Positions 26,219 through 35,624 of a DNA stretch of 37,733 nucleotides are shown here, one piece after another. The notes below the pieces were generated by a model. The model was not told the DNA's origin, did not search any database, and saw only the letters and a program-made list of their open reading frames with translations. The stretch is from Phycisphaerae bacterium SM23_30 (GTDB taxonomy: Bacteria > Planctomycetota > Phycisphaerae > Sedimentisphaerales > SM23-30). Every line of letters begins with the position of its first letter. The stretch's first letter is position 1. The position numbers and the translations under genes are program-made. The stretch lies in assembly GCA_001303695.1 (NCBI GenBank), contig LJUC01000006.1, positions 1 to 37,733 on the forward strand. The letters run 5' to 3'.

Positions 26219-28159
26219 TTAATGAACATATCCAGGGATAGGCATTTGTCTCTCAATATCGCGAAGCAGGCTATCTTTGGATAGCGACATATATTTTCCC
26301 AGACCCGAGTCAACTTTTAACCGCACGTCTTCCAACACCGCGCCGGGTCTGGGTCGAAAAATTAATTCAATTATTTCCCCTTGTTGGTTTTTATGCAGCG
26401 CTAAGGTTATATTATGTCGGTGGAGTATATCATATTCACCCAGAATTGCCCCGCCTCCCTTTTTAAAAGTGGCGACAACAGATTCTCCCGGACCGTCAAC
26501 CTCTAGCCATAACCGGGCTTCCATGCTGCCCGCTGGTTTCCATAAGAACAGACTTTGCTTGGGTCCTAATAAACCGACTGTTTCGTTGACCACTATGCTG
26601 AACGGATGAGAATAGGATACGACTTTGGCGGCATTACCGCCTGGATTAAATGCCGTTGCATAAGCGCCCGTATAAGGCGCCGTGAATCGCAGTTCGGCGT
26701 TTTTTTGAAAAGTTACTAAAGAGTGTGCCAGTTGCTCACCTGAATAGTTACTAAGCACAACGATGGCAGATTGTACATTATTTTGGCCGTATTTACGCAT
26801 CGAAATCTTAAAGTTTATCTCTTCTCTTTGCCGGGCGATAAAAACCAAAGTAGTTTTTTGTCTAAAACTAAGGTCACTTATAATTTTCACACCCGGAACT
26901 AAAGATGTTTTCCCGACGTATTGCACCGACGTAATATTGATATTGGATATGTTGGGAACGGTAGAGGGCGGTAGAAAAGAGCGAATCCGAAGAGAACTTT
27001 TATAGTCTGGATATTTCTCCAGTTTGTCCAACTCATTGTTTGCCTCGCGAATGGCCTGCCAATATTGATTTTTATTAAAAGGCAGGACTTTATTCATATT
27101 CCGGGAAAGTGATTCGGTAGTGTAGATCCAATAACCAAATGAATCTTTAGCACAATAATAATATTGTTCCGCCAGGTTCTCCGGAGGAAATTTATCCTGC
27201 CAGATGCCAACAACCAAGCGAGCCTTAACACCCAAGACGGACCATTCGTCTTGCAGGGACCGAATAAAAGAACTATAACCGGTGGAATATGTTTGCTCGG
27301 TAAAGACCAACAGAGGATCCGCCCCTGTCGCCAAACCTTTGAGAATCCCCCTGTAATAAGGACGCGCGATATTATGATGAAAAATCCCTATTTTAAAATC
27401 CGGCGCGACGGATGCTAACTGCTTTCGAGTTTCCGCCGTCAGCATCTCGATGGTTTTTTCGGTGAAAACACGGTACGAGTTAATCTTTTTGGTCCGGATT
27501 AAGTAATCCTGACGCAGCTCCGGTCGCAAAGGCAACTCCAAAAATTCATTTTCTGCAAATAGATTAAAACAATGATCACATAAACAATATTCGGGGAAAT
27601 TAGTCAAGTTGGCACCATACATTTCCGGATCAATCACGACGCCCTCAATAGCCGCGGCGTGAGACAAACGGGCCACTTCCAAAATCCTTTTATGCACCGC
27701 CAGCTGATAGGTTTCTTCATCCAGCGGACAGGGTGTCTGATTATAGTGTAAGCCGCCGAAATAAAGAGTGTGTTTCGGTTTTATCCATTCATTTTCATGC
27801 CTTCCCCAAAGATTAATGACCGGCATAAATTTAATCCCCGCTTCTTGACATTTTTTCGCCCATCTCAGAAAAAGTTCCTTTTCTTCCGACAGCAGGGGGT
27901 AATGTACATAGTTGAATTTCACCAGAGCCAGATTCATCCCGTTTTGAGCCAACTTCTCCGGAAGATCTGTCCCGCTGATTCCCAGATAACCTGCTCGTAT
28001 CTTATCTTGGTGTCGATTCAGGCCGGCAAGTTGAGACTCAGAAAATTCTCCGGCTATGGATTCATTATCGCAATTCATGCCGGCCGGGGGCTTCTTTTCG
28101 CAACCCCCACCGGTAGCCAGAAAGGACATCAGAATAAATAAAATATTAAGAGTCCGCAT
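26219..28159 (-). CDS. Putative secreted glycosidase-like lipoprotein, paralogue of the 1583-residue protein
   Basis: 646 residues from the ATG at 28159 (AGGA upstream; an in-frame TTG at 28177 is less likely). The signal sequence MRTLNILFILMSFLATGGGC suggests a lipoprotein with Cys20, though the lipobox is imperfect. Residues ~50-390 are a TIM-barrel-like domain: KIRAGYLGISG, KFMPVINLWGR, GVVIDPEMYG (~173-182), YCLCDHCF (~191-198), LVVGIWQDKFPPE and GYWIYTTES. A beta-sandwich module of ~220 residues follows. Each block has a counterpart in the protein at 8169-12920. The D-x-E after a beta-strand and the conserved Glu in the last strand are candidate catalytic residues. Substrate may be the polysaccharide made by this locus. 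Confidence 0.8.
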   Translation of the reverse strand: MRTLNILFILMSFLATGGGCEKKPPAGMNCDNESIAGEFSESQLAGLNRHQDKIRAGYLGISGTDLPEKLAQNGMNLALVKFNYVHYPLLSEEKELFLRWAKKCQEAGIKFMPVINLWGRHENEWIKPKHTLYFGGLHYNQTPCPLDEETYQLAVHKRILEVARLSHAAAIEGVVIDPEMYGANLTNFPEYCLCDHCFNLFAENEFLELPLRPELRQDYLIRTKKINSYRVFTEKTIEMLTAETRKQLASVAPDFKIGIFHHNIARPYYRGILKGLATGADPLLVFTEQTYSTGYSSFIRSLQDEWSVLGVKARLVVGIWQDKFPPENLAEQYYYCAKDSFGYWIYTTESLSRNMNKVLPFNKNQYWQAIREANNELDKLEKYPDYKSSLRIRSFLPPSTVPNISNINITSVQYVGKTSLVPGVKIISDLSFRQKTTLVFIARQREEINFKISMRKYGQNNVQSAIVVLSNYSGEQLAHSLVTFQKNAELRFTAPYTGAYATAFNPGGNAAKVVSYSHPFSIVVNETVGLLGPKQSLFLWKPAGSMEARLWLEVDGPGESVVATFKKGGGAILGEYDILHRHNITLALHKNQQGEIIELIFRPRPGAVLEDVRLKVDSGLGKYMSLSKDSLLRDIERQMPIPGYVH

Positions 28160-28217
28160 TATTCCTCGACTTCTCAAAGCTCCCGCTCAATATCTGGAAG
28201 TTCACCCTCATCGTGCT

Positions 28218-29378
28218 TCATAAAACCTTGCCTTTGCATCTTTGCAATATAAAATTGCTGGTCTGGTCAATCCGGTGCCGCCATGTGTGATTGGCTTTGA
28301 TGTACTCCTGCGCCCGTCGGCCTAACTCTTTGCGCCGCTTGACCGGCAACGACAGTATCTCGACTATTACCCGCCCCAGGTCTTCCGGATCGTCCGGCCG
28401 ACAAAACCAGATCCCAGGACAACCTCTAAATGTTTTTAGGGCCGGCAAATCACTGGTCACCACCATCCTGCCACAGGCCAGATATTCGAATATTTTGGTC
28501 GGCGATCCCATGGGTCTCTGGTACCGAAAACCTCCGTAATAAGGTGCGGCCAGAATCTCACAATCGTTATAAAATCTTAAAACATCATCGCCCCAAAGGC
28601 TTTCAAAAAATTGTACCTTATCGAATATGCCCAATTCCGCCGCCAAGCTTATATATTCTTGCTTTTCCGGACCACTCCCTACAATCCTCAGCGTAACGTC
28701 AGGATAAGCTGCGCCGACCGTCGCCATGCTTCTGAGCAGCGTCTCGGCGCCGCAGTGCTCACTTAGGCTGCCCACATATCCGATCCGGCCCCGCTTGCCC
28801 TCTCGAATCTCACCCGCCCCGCCGGGCCCCGCAAGATCAGGACAACCAGACGCCATCGGAATCACTTCAAATTTCTCGTCTGACAGCCCGGCGCGTGCCC
28901 TAAAATGATCGGCCATTTCTTGCGTCGTTGTTATTACTCCGGCGGCGCGGCGCAATACCCAATTTTCCCAACTTAAAACCACTGGCAGTAAATGCCGATG
29001 GGAAGTGCTGAATTCCGCCGCCCCGTTTATCTCATAAAAAAATGGGATTCTATGCCAAACCGCCCATAGCACCGGAACCAGATTGGCAAATGATGCGCGA
29101 ATATAAACAGCTTCCGGCCTCTCGTGCCTGCCCCATATCAAACTCCTTGTAATTCGCATCTGGGTTCGAATGTGCTGTACCAAAGAGATGTCGCGCCTAT
29201 GAATACATATATGTTTAAAATCAAATCTAGGCTTGATGTTACTTAAACTTTCCGTACAGGAAAACAACGTGATTTCCCATCCGAGCCTATCCAATCCCTC
29301 AATTATTTTTTCTATATGAGTCTTTGCCCCCGTTTGGCAAGTAGCTAAATCATAAACGGTAAAATAAAATAACTTCAT
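28218..29378 (-). CDS. GT4-family glycosyltransferase
   Basis: 386 residues. The N-terminal half has a glycine/threonine-rich start (FTVYDLATCQTGAKTH) and FFYEINGAAEFS. The C-terminal half has RIGYVGSLSEHCGAETLL, LRIVGSGPEKQEYI and the donor motif GSPTKIFEYLACGRMVV, in which the usual first Glu is replaced by the SPTKIFEY type seen in other GT4 enzymes. ATG start at 29378 without a clear ribosome-binding site. Likely cytoplasmic, adding one sugar to the lipid-linked repeat unit. Confidence 0.9.
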   Translation of the reverse strand: MKLFYFTVYDLATCQTGAKTHIEKIIEGLDRLGWEITLFSCTESLSNIKPRFDFKHICIHRRDISLVQHIRTQMRITRSLIWGRHERPEAVYIRASFANLVPVLWAVWHRIPFFYEINGAAEFSTSHRHLLPVVLSWENWVLRRAAGVITTTQEMADHFRARAGLSDEKFEVIPMASGCPDLAGPGGAGEIREGKRGRIGYVGSLSEHCGAETLLRSMATVGAAYPDVTLRIVGSGPEKQEYISLAAELGIFDKVQFFESLWGDDVLRFYNDCEILAAPYYGGFRYQRPMGSPTKIFEYLACGRMVVTSDLPALKTFRGCPGIWFCRPDDPEDLGRVIVEILSLPVKRRKELGRRAQEYIKANHTWRHRIDQTSNFILQRCKGKVL

Positions 29379-29485
29379 TGGTTGTTTTGGCTAAGCGATG
29401 ATACACAGTAGAGCCTTTACCGTACTTGGTGGCGTCCATTCAGATAGCCATTGTATCCAGAGGTATTATTTGCTTACAAGATACA

Positions 29486-31588
29486 TTAAGGTCTATAAAA
29501 GCTCCGATACAACACTATCACATCATCGTTCTCCTTTATGATCCCCACATTAATTGTACCTCTATCGGTATCCAGCGTATAATTATCCTCCGCAATACGA
29601 GACCCGTTCTTTGTTACCAACACCACACATTCTTCGGCGGCAATTGGATTACTCAAACCTAACTTATCTCCCAATCCTATATTTACGGTGCCGATCAAGT
29701 TGATCACTCGAATATGGGTAATCCACGCGAAGGCAATATTCCCTTCTACAGTATTATTGCCCTTTATTTCTATAGCTTCGTATCCTTTTTGGTCACCCCA
29801 CATATTTAACCAGCGCCCGTCGGCCGTCATGCCGGATACCCGCACCTGTCCGCTGGCCCCCTCGATACCGGTCACCGTTATATTACGAGGTACATCAGGC
29901 TGTCCATCCAGACTGGGCTCATCATTATATTCGCTTACGACATTGGCCTTGATGGCGCTGGTGCTAGCGGCGGTCATACCTATAAAAGTATCCTTGAAGG
30001 TTGTTCCAACCCCGAAATGTTTGCCGCTGGTGTATGTCGAACAAAACTTTATCTTTACATCATCGGCATCGCTGCCGGTCATAAAGTGATGGCTTTTTAT
30101 GTAACTTTGTTTGGTCTCTGGGCCAAACTCAATCCCTATCTTGTTTTTGCCGGTTATACAGTTGACCACATGATGCTCACCCAAGAGGACCAAACCTGTG
30201 CCGTTGCTAGGTGAACCGAGAGCCTTGTTGCTGATCGAACGGCAGCCGGTCAGTAAAGCTGCCCCTGATGTTCCCACTTTTATTCCTCCGGTGGAAGCAC
30301 TATCGTCTTTATTGTTTTCATGTGCAAACACGCCGATCAAATTGGCCCAACCAGAGTAAATATGATAACCATTGTCTTCATTTCCCGATGCATACCCTCC
30401 GATTATGGCTGCCATTTGCAGATGCGACGTACCGGTCAAGTTAATCTGAAAACCGTCATTTCCATTGCCGTTGGCGGCGCAGTTGGTGAACAAGGGATGC
30501 GATCCTTTGATTAAAGCTCCATGACCGCCATTCAAAGCAAAGTAACAACCGTGGTATTCGTTGTTATTGGCCCCGTCGCACTTATAGCCCACCCCCGCCG
30601 AATGCTCAAAGGTGCACTTGGAATAGTGCCCGCTCCATTCCTTTTCTACATACATAGCACCGGTCTTTCCATAACCGGCATAGACGTTCTCGTAGATGTT
30701 ATCGTAGAGGGACGTCGATCCGCCTGTTTCCAGATAAATCGACCAGCCCTCCCCGACACTCTGGGCAACATTAGTTCCGATATAGAAATTCGCCAGCCGA
30801 AAGGTTGACTGGTAGCCGTCTATTCCGGAAAAGTATATCCCTATCGCCTTGCCTGATTTGGGGCTTTCCGACATATCTTGTATGCCTGTTATCTGGGTTG
30901 ACCACATTCCACTGCCGACCAGAGACACCCCATTTTTGATAATAATGGAACCGGAGATGCTGAATGCCCCCTGGCTCAAAACCACCGACCCGCATTTTCC
31001 GTAACCCATACCCTGATCGCCCCGGTTAAACGCTTCATTGATAGCGGCGTTTATGACATTCTGGTCGTCAGCACCACCACAAATGTACTTTGCCCTCTGT
31101 TTCACATCTTCGGGAGCATCGGCGGCGGCCACCAAGATGTCTCCGGTGCCGCTGGTGTTGATTTGCCCGGTAACGCCGCCTGCAGTCTTAGCATATAATG
31201 CATACGGCGCCGGAGTGACCTTCTGACGTGGCGTCAAAGTAGTATAAACATTCGGATCAGCTAACTCTCCCGGTCGGATAGCTATCTCTAACCAGCGGAC
31301 ATCTCCATTAAATACATCGCCGCCGAAATCCAATAATACAGTAAATGCCCCCTCCTTGACCTCGATGTTTTCCTTGGTGATAGTGAGGCCCACCTGGCTG
31401 CCAGCGCCGGTATCGCTCACATGGTTGTAAAGCCTAAACTCAAAATCAAAGAAGCCATTGTCCGGAGATCCCCCGTCGTATAATTTTCCCTGATACGAAA
31501 ACGCCGTTCCAAAACTCTGGGACCAACCGATTCCGCTTAAAACTAAAACAAGAACCGTAATTAGAAAACCCATCACTAATTTCTTCAT
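29486..31588 (-). CDS. Secreted right-handed parallel beta-helix protein
   Basis: 700 residues. Signal peptide ~1-23 (KKLVMGFLITVLVLVLSGIGWSQ). Residues ~25-135 are a module frequent in planctomycete extracellular proteins (FSYQGKLYDGG, then LDFGGDVFNGDVRWLEIAI and LTPRQKVTPAPYALYA). Residues ~165-560 are a pectate-lyase-3-like beta-helix with GGADDQNVINAAINEA, short GNGNDGFQI-type turns and a run of N-x-G repeats. A C-terminal beta-rich domain follows (~590-700). GGAAG lies before the ATG. Such folds act as polysaccharide lyases, hydrolases or epimerases, or as binding proteins; catalytic residues cannot be assigned by eye. Its place among glycosyltransferase genes suggests action on the exported polymer. 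Confidence 0.82.
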   Translation of the reverse strand: MKKLVMGFLITVLVLVLSGIGWSQSFGTAFSYQGKLYDGGSPDNGFFDFEFRLYNHVSDTGAGSQVGLTITKENIEVKEGAFTVLLDFGGDVFNGDVRWLEIAIRPGELADPNVYTTLTPRQKVTPAPYALYAKTAGGVTGQINTSGTGDILVAAADAPEDVKQRAKYICGGADDQNVINAAINEAFNRGDQGMGYGKCGSVVLSQGAFSISGSIIIKNGVSLVGSGMWSTQITGIQDMSESPKSGKAIGIYFSGIDGYQSTFRLANFYIGTNVAQSVGEGWSIYLETGGSTSLYDNIYENVYAGYGKTGAMYVEKEWSGHYSKCTFEHSAGVGYKCDGANNNEYHGCYFALNGGHGALIKGSHPLFTNCAANGNGNDGFQINLTGTSHLQMAAIIGGYASGNEDNGYHIYSGWANLIGVFAHENNKDDSASTGGIKVGTSGAALLTGCRSISNKALGSPSNGTGLVLLGEHHVVNCITGKNKIGIEFGPETKQSYIKSHHFMTGSDADDVKIKFCSTYTSGKHFGVGTTFKDTFIGMTAASTSAIKANVVSEYNDEPSLDGQPDVPRNITVTGIEGASGQVRVSGMTADGRWLNMWGDQKGYEAIEIKGNNTVEGNIAFAWITHIRVINLIGTVNIGLGDKLGLSNPIAAEECVVLVTKNGSRIAEDNYTLDTDRGTINVGIIKENDDVIVLYRSFYRP

Positions 31589-31648
31589 CGCCGATCTTCC
31601 CTATTTGAGTGATTTGATGATAATTCAATCTAAATCTAAAATAAGTTG

Positions 31649-31662
31649 ACAGCATACGCTGT
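31649..31662. repeat. Short perfect dyad ACAGC-ATAC-GCTGT
   Basis: A 5-bp inverted repeat with a 4-base centre, in the 188-base gap between the GT4 gene at 31777 and the beta-helix gene. It could be an operator or a small hairpin in the transcript. No T run follows on the minus strand, so it is not a convincing terminator of the locus. The rest of the gap shows nothing recognisable. Confidence 0.3.
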
Positions 31663-31776
31663 TTTAAAAATTTGAATATTTATTAACGATGCGTTCCAAG
31701 CAAATTTCCCTTCTCACAAAATCCGCCACGTTTTTCTTCGTTTGCTCTATTCAAACACTTGATCAAGAGTAAACTT

Positions 31777-32793
31777 CTATTTCAACAACGATTGGTAAAT
31801 ATCGAAGATCCGATCGGCGATCCCTTGCCAGGTGGCCATCGATAAAACAGCCCGACATAATTCCTCCTTTGGCTGCATCCGCATGCCCTCTTCGATCAAC
31901 TCGATCCAGCGACGCACATCGCTCGGATCCGCCCGCATCACAAGATCGCGTACATGATCTTCCAGAGGTATATTTTTCGAGACAATTATCGCCGGTACAA
32001 TTTGGGCCGCTTCATACAAAACCAGCGGCATAACCTCGCTGTAACTGGGCAAAATGAATACTTGCGCCGCGGCAAACGCCGATAATAGCATCGGATCATT
32101 ATGGTCCAGCGGACCTATAAATAAAACATTCGGCCCGGCCGCCTCTCGGCACCGGCGGGCATATCCTTGACAAGATATCATTGTTTCCCCAATAATCACT
32201 AACTTGTAGGGCAGTTTTTGCATGGCCTTGATCGCCAGATATTGATTCTTATTGCGATCAATGCTCCCTACCTGAAGAATAAAGTCCTTTATACCGTATT
32301 TCTCCTCAAATAAGGTAGGATCCGCCCCGGAAAACCTTTGGTCAATCCCATTGGGGATTATCTCGACTTTCTCCGGAGATATTCCAAAACATTTGACCAG
32401 CCGGCGGGCCTCCTCTTTATGAAGAGGCAAAACCCGATCCGCCGTCTGTAACATCTGCTTTAAATACTTGAAATGATTCATCATGCCGGGTATCTTCTCG
32501 GCCAATCTCACTTTCAACACCATCTTCCACAAAGGGATATCATAAGGGGCAAATACCGGAGAGATCACCACCGGAATATTCCTTCGCTTGGCTTCAGTAA
32601 CATGCATATGCATCTGGGCATTGGTGCTGAAACAATGACAAATGTCCGCTTCCGGCAGCTGGTCACGCCAGGGATCATAACGCAATATTTCCACCCCTCG
32701 GTTCTCTAAACACTCCGCCGTACAGTTTATTTGTTTCTGCAGCCCCCCTTTGCTTAAACCGATATGCGGCCTGGTGACAAACAAAACCTTCAA
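31777..32793 (-). CDS. GT4-family glycosyltransferase
   Basis: 338 residues starting at TTG (32793), chosen because AGGAG lies seven bases upstream and the frame begins KVLFVTRPHIGLSKGGLQKQ, a normal GT4 start with the GG loop. The C-terminal half has FILQVGSIDRNKNQYLAI, KLVIIGETM and the donor region LPSYSEVMPLVLYEAAQIV. It is somewhat shorter than the other GT4 enzymes here. It follows the GT2 gene after a 94-base gap with no recognisable feature. Confidence 0.88.
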   Translation of the reverse strand: MKVLFVTRPHIGLSKGGLQKQINCTAECLENRGVEILRYDPWRDQLPEADICHCFSTNAQMHMHVTEAKRRNIPVVISPVFAPYDIPLWKMVLKVRLAEKIPGMMNHFKYLKQMLQTADRVLPLHKEEARRLVKCFGISPEKVEIIPNGIDQRFSGADPTLFEEKYGIKDFILQVGSIDRNKNQYLAIKAMQKLPYKLVIIGETMISCQGYARRCREAAGPNVLFIGPLDHNDPMLLSAFAAAQVFILPSYSEVMPLVLYEAAQIVPAIIVSKNIPLEDHVRDLVMRADPSDVRRWIELIEEGMRMQPKEELCRAVLSMATWQGIADRIFDIYQSLLK

Positions 32794-32887
32794 CCAGGAA
32801 CTCCTGTCGTATTATTCTGCGAGTAACTTATTGGGTGTATTTCAAGATCCATTTCTAATAAATAAATATATTCGGAACCGACCTGCA

Positions 32888-33910
32888 CTATAATATCCTG
32901 TCTTGGTAATCCCTTTTTTTCTGATGAATAATCCATCGACGATAAATACCTGGAAAAATCATCCGCAGTGCCCAGCGCGTCACTTTGATCAAACCCAATC
33001 CGCCGACCAGCCCGAGATAAATAGTGCGAATGCGATTGATAATCCCCCCCCGCTCAAATTGCAATTGGAAAGATAATTCGCGAATCTTCCGATGCAAATG
33101 GTTAAGGGCGCTTCTAACCTCCAGGCGGTTCAAACCCAGCATCCCTGCTTTGTTCTGTAGATCTCTTGCATGATTCTGTAAAACAACCATATGATTATAA
33201 TAATTTGACCGGGAACGACTTTTAATGTCATCAAAAATATCAGGATCGACATTACTGGTGACGCTTTGCGTGTGTCGGCGATACAAAACTAAGGGTTGAT
33301 CAATATATGCTATCTTTCCCAAAAGGCAAGAACGAAACGGTATCGCCCGGTCCTCGAAGACCGTCTCCTTCATCAACGGCCCGAAAACATCAAAAACTTT
33401 TCGGTGCCAGGCATGGGTGCAGCCGGATACCCGGCAGCCGTTCCGAGCGATTACTCTCCAGTCATTCTCTTGCCCTCTTAAGGGATATCCATGCAAACCT
33501 ATTTCCCGCCCTTGTTCATCAATGATCTTCATGGCCGAATAGATGGACATGGCTTGGCCCTGAGAATCCTTAAATGCCTCGAATATCTTTTGGGTACGTT
33601 CCGGCAGAGAAATATCATCTCCGGCGGCAATGATAATCAATTCACCCCGAGCCGTCTCCATAATCCGGTTTATGTGGGCGCCGATATATCCGGAATTTTT
33701 CAGATTTCGACGCAGATGAATAGTATGGCCTCCTTTATAACCGGCAAGGTGCTTCTGGATAACTTCATAACTCCGGTCGGTGGACGCATCATCGGATATT
33801 ATGATTTCCAAAGGATGGTAATCTTGCCCCAATGCCCCTTGCACGGCTTGACCAATGAATCTCTCATGATTATAGGATAAAAGAACAAATGAAATCAGTG
33901 GATGATCCAT
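32888..33910 (-). CDS. GT2-family glycosyltransferase
   Basis: 340 residues with a GT-A fold: PLISFVLLSYNHERFIGQAV, IIISDDASTDRSYEVI (nucleotide-binding Asp pair), and IIAAGDDISLPERT, the DxD-equivalent. An acceptor-side block CTHAWHRKVFDVFGP and a positively charged C-terminal tail of ~100 residues, possibly peripheral to the membrane, follow. The start at 33910 lies 14 bases after the flippase stop; longer in-frame versions would overlap that gene by 136 bases and encode residues unlike the family. Confidence 0.92.
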   Translation of the reverse strand: MDHPLISFVLLSYNHERFIGQAVQGALGQDYHPLEIIISDDASTDRSYEVIQKHLAGYKGGHTIHLRRNLKNSGYIGAHINRIMETARGELIIIAAGDDISLPERTQKIFEAFKDSQGQAMSIYSAMKIIDEQGREIGLHGYPLRGQENDWRVIARNGCRVSGCTHAWHRKVFDVFGPLMKETVFEDRAIPFRSCLLGKIAYIDQPLVLYRRHTQSVTSNVDPDIFDDIKSRSRSNYYNHMVVLQNHARDLQNKAGMLGLNRLEVRSALNHLHRKIRELSFQLQFERGGIINRIRTIYLGLVGGLGLIKVTRWALRMIFPGIYRRWIIHQKKRDYQDRIL

Positions 33911-33924
33911 GCCTGTAAATCCGC

Positions 33925-35421
33925 TTAGAAACCAAATAAACTTTTCATTTTGTCTATTATAACTCGAACCGCAACATCTTCCACTATACGGTGCAGAAAT
34001 CGTATTACATACACGCTGAATATGAGTGTGGTCGCTCCCCCCACGACATACGACAGCCAATCAGCGTAAAAACTGCTAAGAAATATCACCGTGCAGCTGC
34101 CTGCCAGCGTTACCGCGAAGATCTTATTGAATTTGGTCCAGGCAAAATGGTTGATTTTGGAGACAATAAGATAAATGAGAAAAAAATAGGCCAGATAAGA
34201 AACCAAAAAGGCAATACCGGTTATCTCTATGTTATAACGATCTATACCCAAACACACGATTATTAAAAAAGAGGCATTCCAGAACAGCTCCGTAACAAAA
34301 AAGGTCTTGCCAAAACCCCTGGCCATTAGGATAAATCCCATCGGCCAGGAAGCCACCTTGAACAATGTTCCCAGTACCTGCCAGCGAAGTATAATGTGGG
34401 TAGCTCCAAAGCTTCCCGAATAGAGTAACCATACCACGATAGGTGTAAAACTGAGCATGGCTAGAATAACTGGTCCGGATAAAAGAAACGCCACCTCGGT
34501 TTGTTCATTGACCAGACGGTTGGAGGCGGCCCGGTCCTGGTGAATGGAGGTAAGTCGCGGATAATAATCGGTACCCATGGCCATCAGCACTAGGTTGGTG
34601 TATAAGGCGGAGATACTCCAGGAGGCTTGAAAATATCCGGTAAAATCTAAGCCGAGTTTGCGGGTGATCACAAATCTAATTATGAAGGCCGTGCCCACTT
34701 GCATAAAAGCAGTGGACATAAAAACCAGCCCCAAACCAAGTACCGATTTGGTCTCATAATATACTTCTTTTATTGAGGTAATATATGATGTTTTGGGAAT
34801 TTTCCGAACGTACCACCAACTGATCAATACCGAAACAAAAGCCACGCTGACTATTAAGGGCGCGATGCCCGATTGGCCCAAGTGCCATACGATTAGGATG
34901 GCCAACACCGTTCCGGCCACCGAACCGATTATCGTGGATCGTGCAATGTCGCCTATGCGGCGAAAACCGGTCATGACGGCCTTCTGTGATCCGGCAATAA
35001 CCGTAAAAAAAACTCCTAGCGCCAAAATAGCAATAGACCATTCATGGCCCGCTTCCTCAAAATACCAGATGGATAAGTTTCTTCGCAGTACAAACAAGCC
35101 TATAGCGCCCAAAACAGCCAACAGACGCGTAATCCAGATCAGGGTAAAACGGGCACAGGCGATCTGCTTTTCATCACCGATGCCCAGTGAATCAGCTATT
35201 TGGCGTACTCCGCTGGTATGGATGCCCATACCCGAAATTGTGCTCACCGTATTCATAATGGAGTTGTAAACACCCATCAAACCGATACCGAAAGGCCCCA
35301 ACAACAAAGCTAAGACCTTGGCCCGCACCACCCCGGCGGCGATCGATATCACCGACGAACCGCCTATGATCGAAGTGGACTTGAGAATATGTCTTTTTGA
35401 CTGATCTGAAAAACTATTCAA
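33925..35421 (-). CDS. Wzx-type polysaccharide flippase
   Basis: 498 residues with about 12-14 hydrophobic segments. The N-terminus KSTSIIGGSSVISIAAGVVRAKVLALLLGPFGIGLMGVY, read in pieces, is characteristic of the MOP/O-antigen translocase family. It would flip undecaprenyl-linked repeat units to the periplasmic face, which makes the locus Wzx/Wzy-type even though no Wzy is in the window. Start is TTG at 35421, since no earlier ATG is available and the first internal ATG would remove a membrane helix. Confidence 0.92.
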   Translation of the reverse strand: MNSFSDQSKRHILKSTSIIGGSSVISIAAGVVRAKVLALLLGPFGIGLMGVYNSIMNTVSTISGMGIHTSGVRQIADSLGIGDEKQIACARFTLIWITRLLAVLGAIGLFVLRRNLSIWYFEEAGHEWSIAILALGVFFTVIAGSQKAVMTGFRRIGDIARSTIIGSVAGTVLAILIVWHLGQSGIAPLIVSVAFVSVLISWWYVRKIPKTSYITSIKEVYYETKSVLGLGLVFMSTAFMQVGTAFIIRFVITRKLGLDFTGYFQASWSISALYTNLVLMAMGTDYYPRLTSIHQDRAASNRLVNEQTEVAFLLSGPVILAMLSFTPIVVWLLYSGSFGATHIILRWQVLGTLFKVASWPMGFILMARGFGKTFFVTELFWNASFLIIVCLGIDRYNIEITGIAFLVSYLAYFFLIYLIVSKINHFAWTKFNKIFAVTLAGSCTVIFLSSFYADWLSYVVGGATTLIFSVYVIRFLHRIVEDVAVRVIIDKMKSLFGF

Positions 35422-35510
35422 TCGGTCCGATTACCCCAAAACATAGAGGTAAAGGAAAATATCTGTACTCAATGTCCCGAACAAAACTTCAGGAAAAATC
35501 TAATAAAGCT

Positions 35511-35538
35511 GTTATCCCCGTGCAGGCGGGAATCCAGA
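35511..35538. repeat. REP-like palindromic repeat (single copy)
   Basis: The stretch reads CCCCGTGCAGGCGGGAATCC. It resembles a dispersed palindrome of many bacterial genomes, with a CCCGC/GCGGG hairpin followed by GGAATCCAG. It lies in the 203-base gap between the aminotransferase and the flippase genes. Only one clear copy is present here, so family membership is inferred from the motif. Confidence 0.4.
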
Positions 35539-35624
35539 CCTTAGATTATGAGGTTTTGTTTGATATTCTTTGAACTTGGAAAGGTTTAATGGCAAAAGGA
35601 TTCCTGATAAAGTATGATAAAATG

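Noticed and set aside
18119-35421. A Wzy polymerase among the membrane proteins
   Set aside because: The only polytopic proteins are the WecA-like transferase and the flippase, both clearly assigned.
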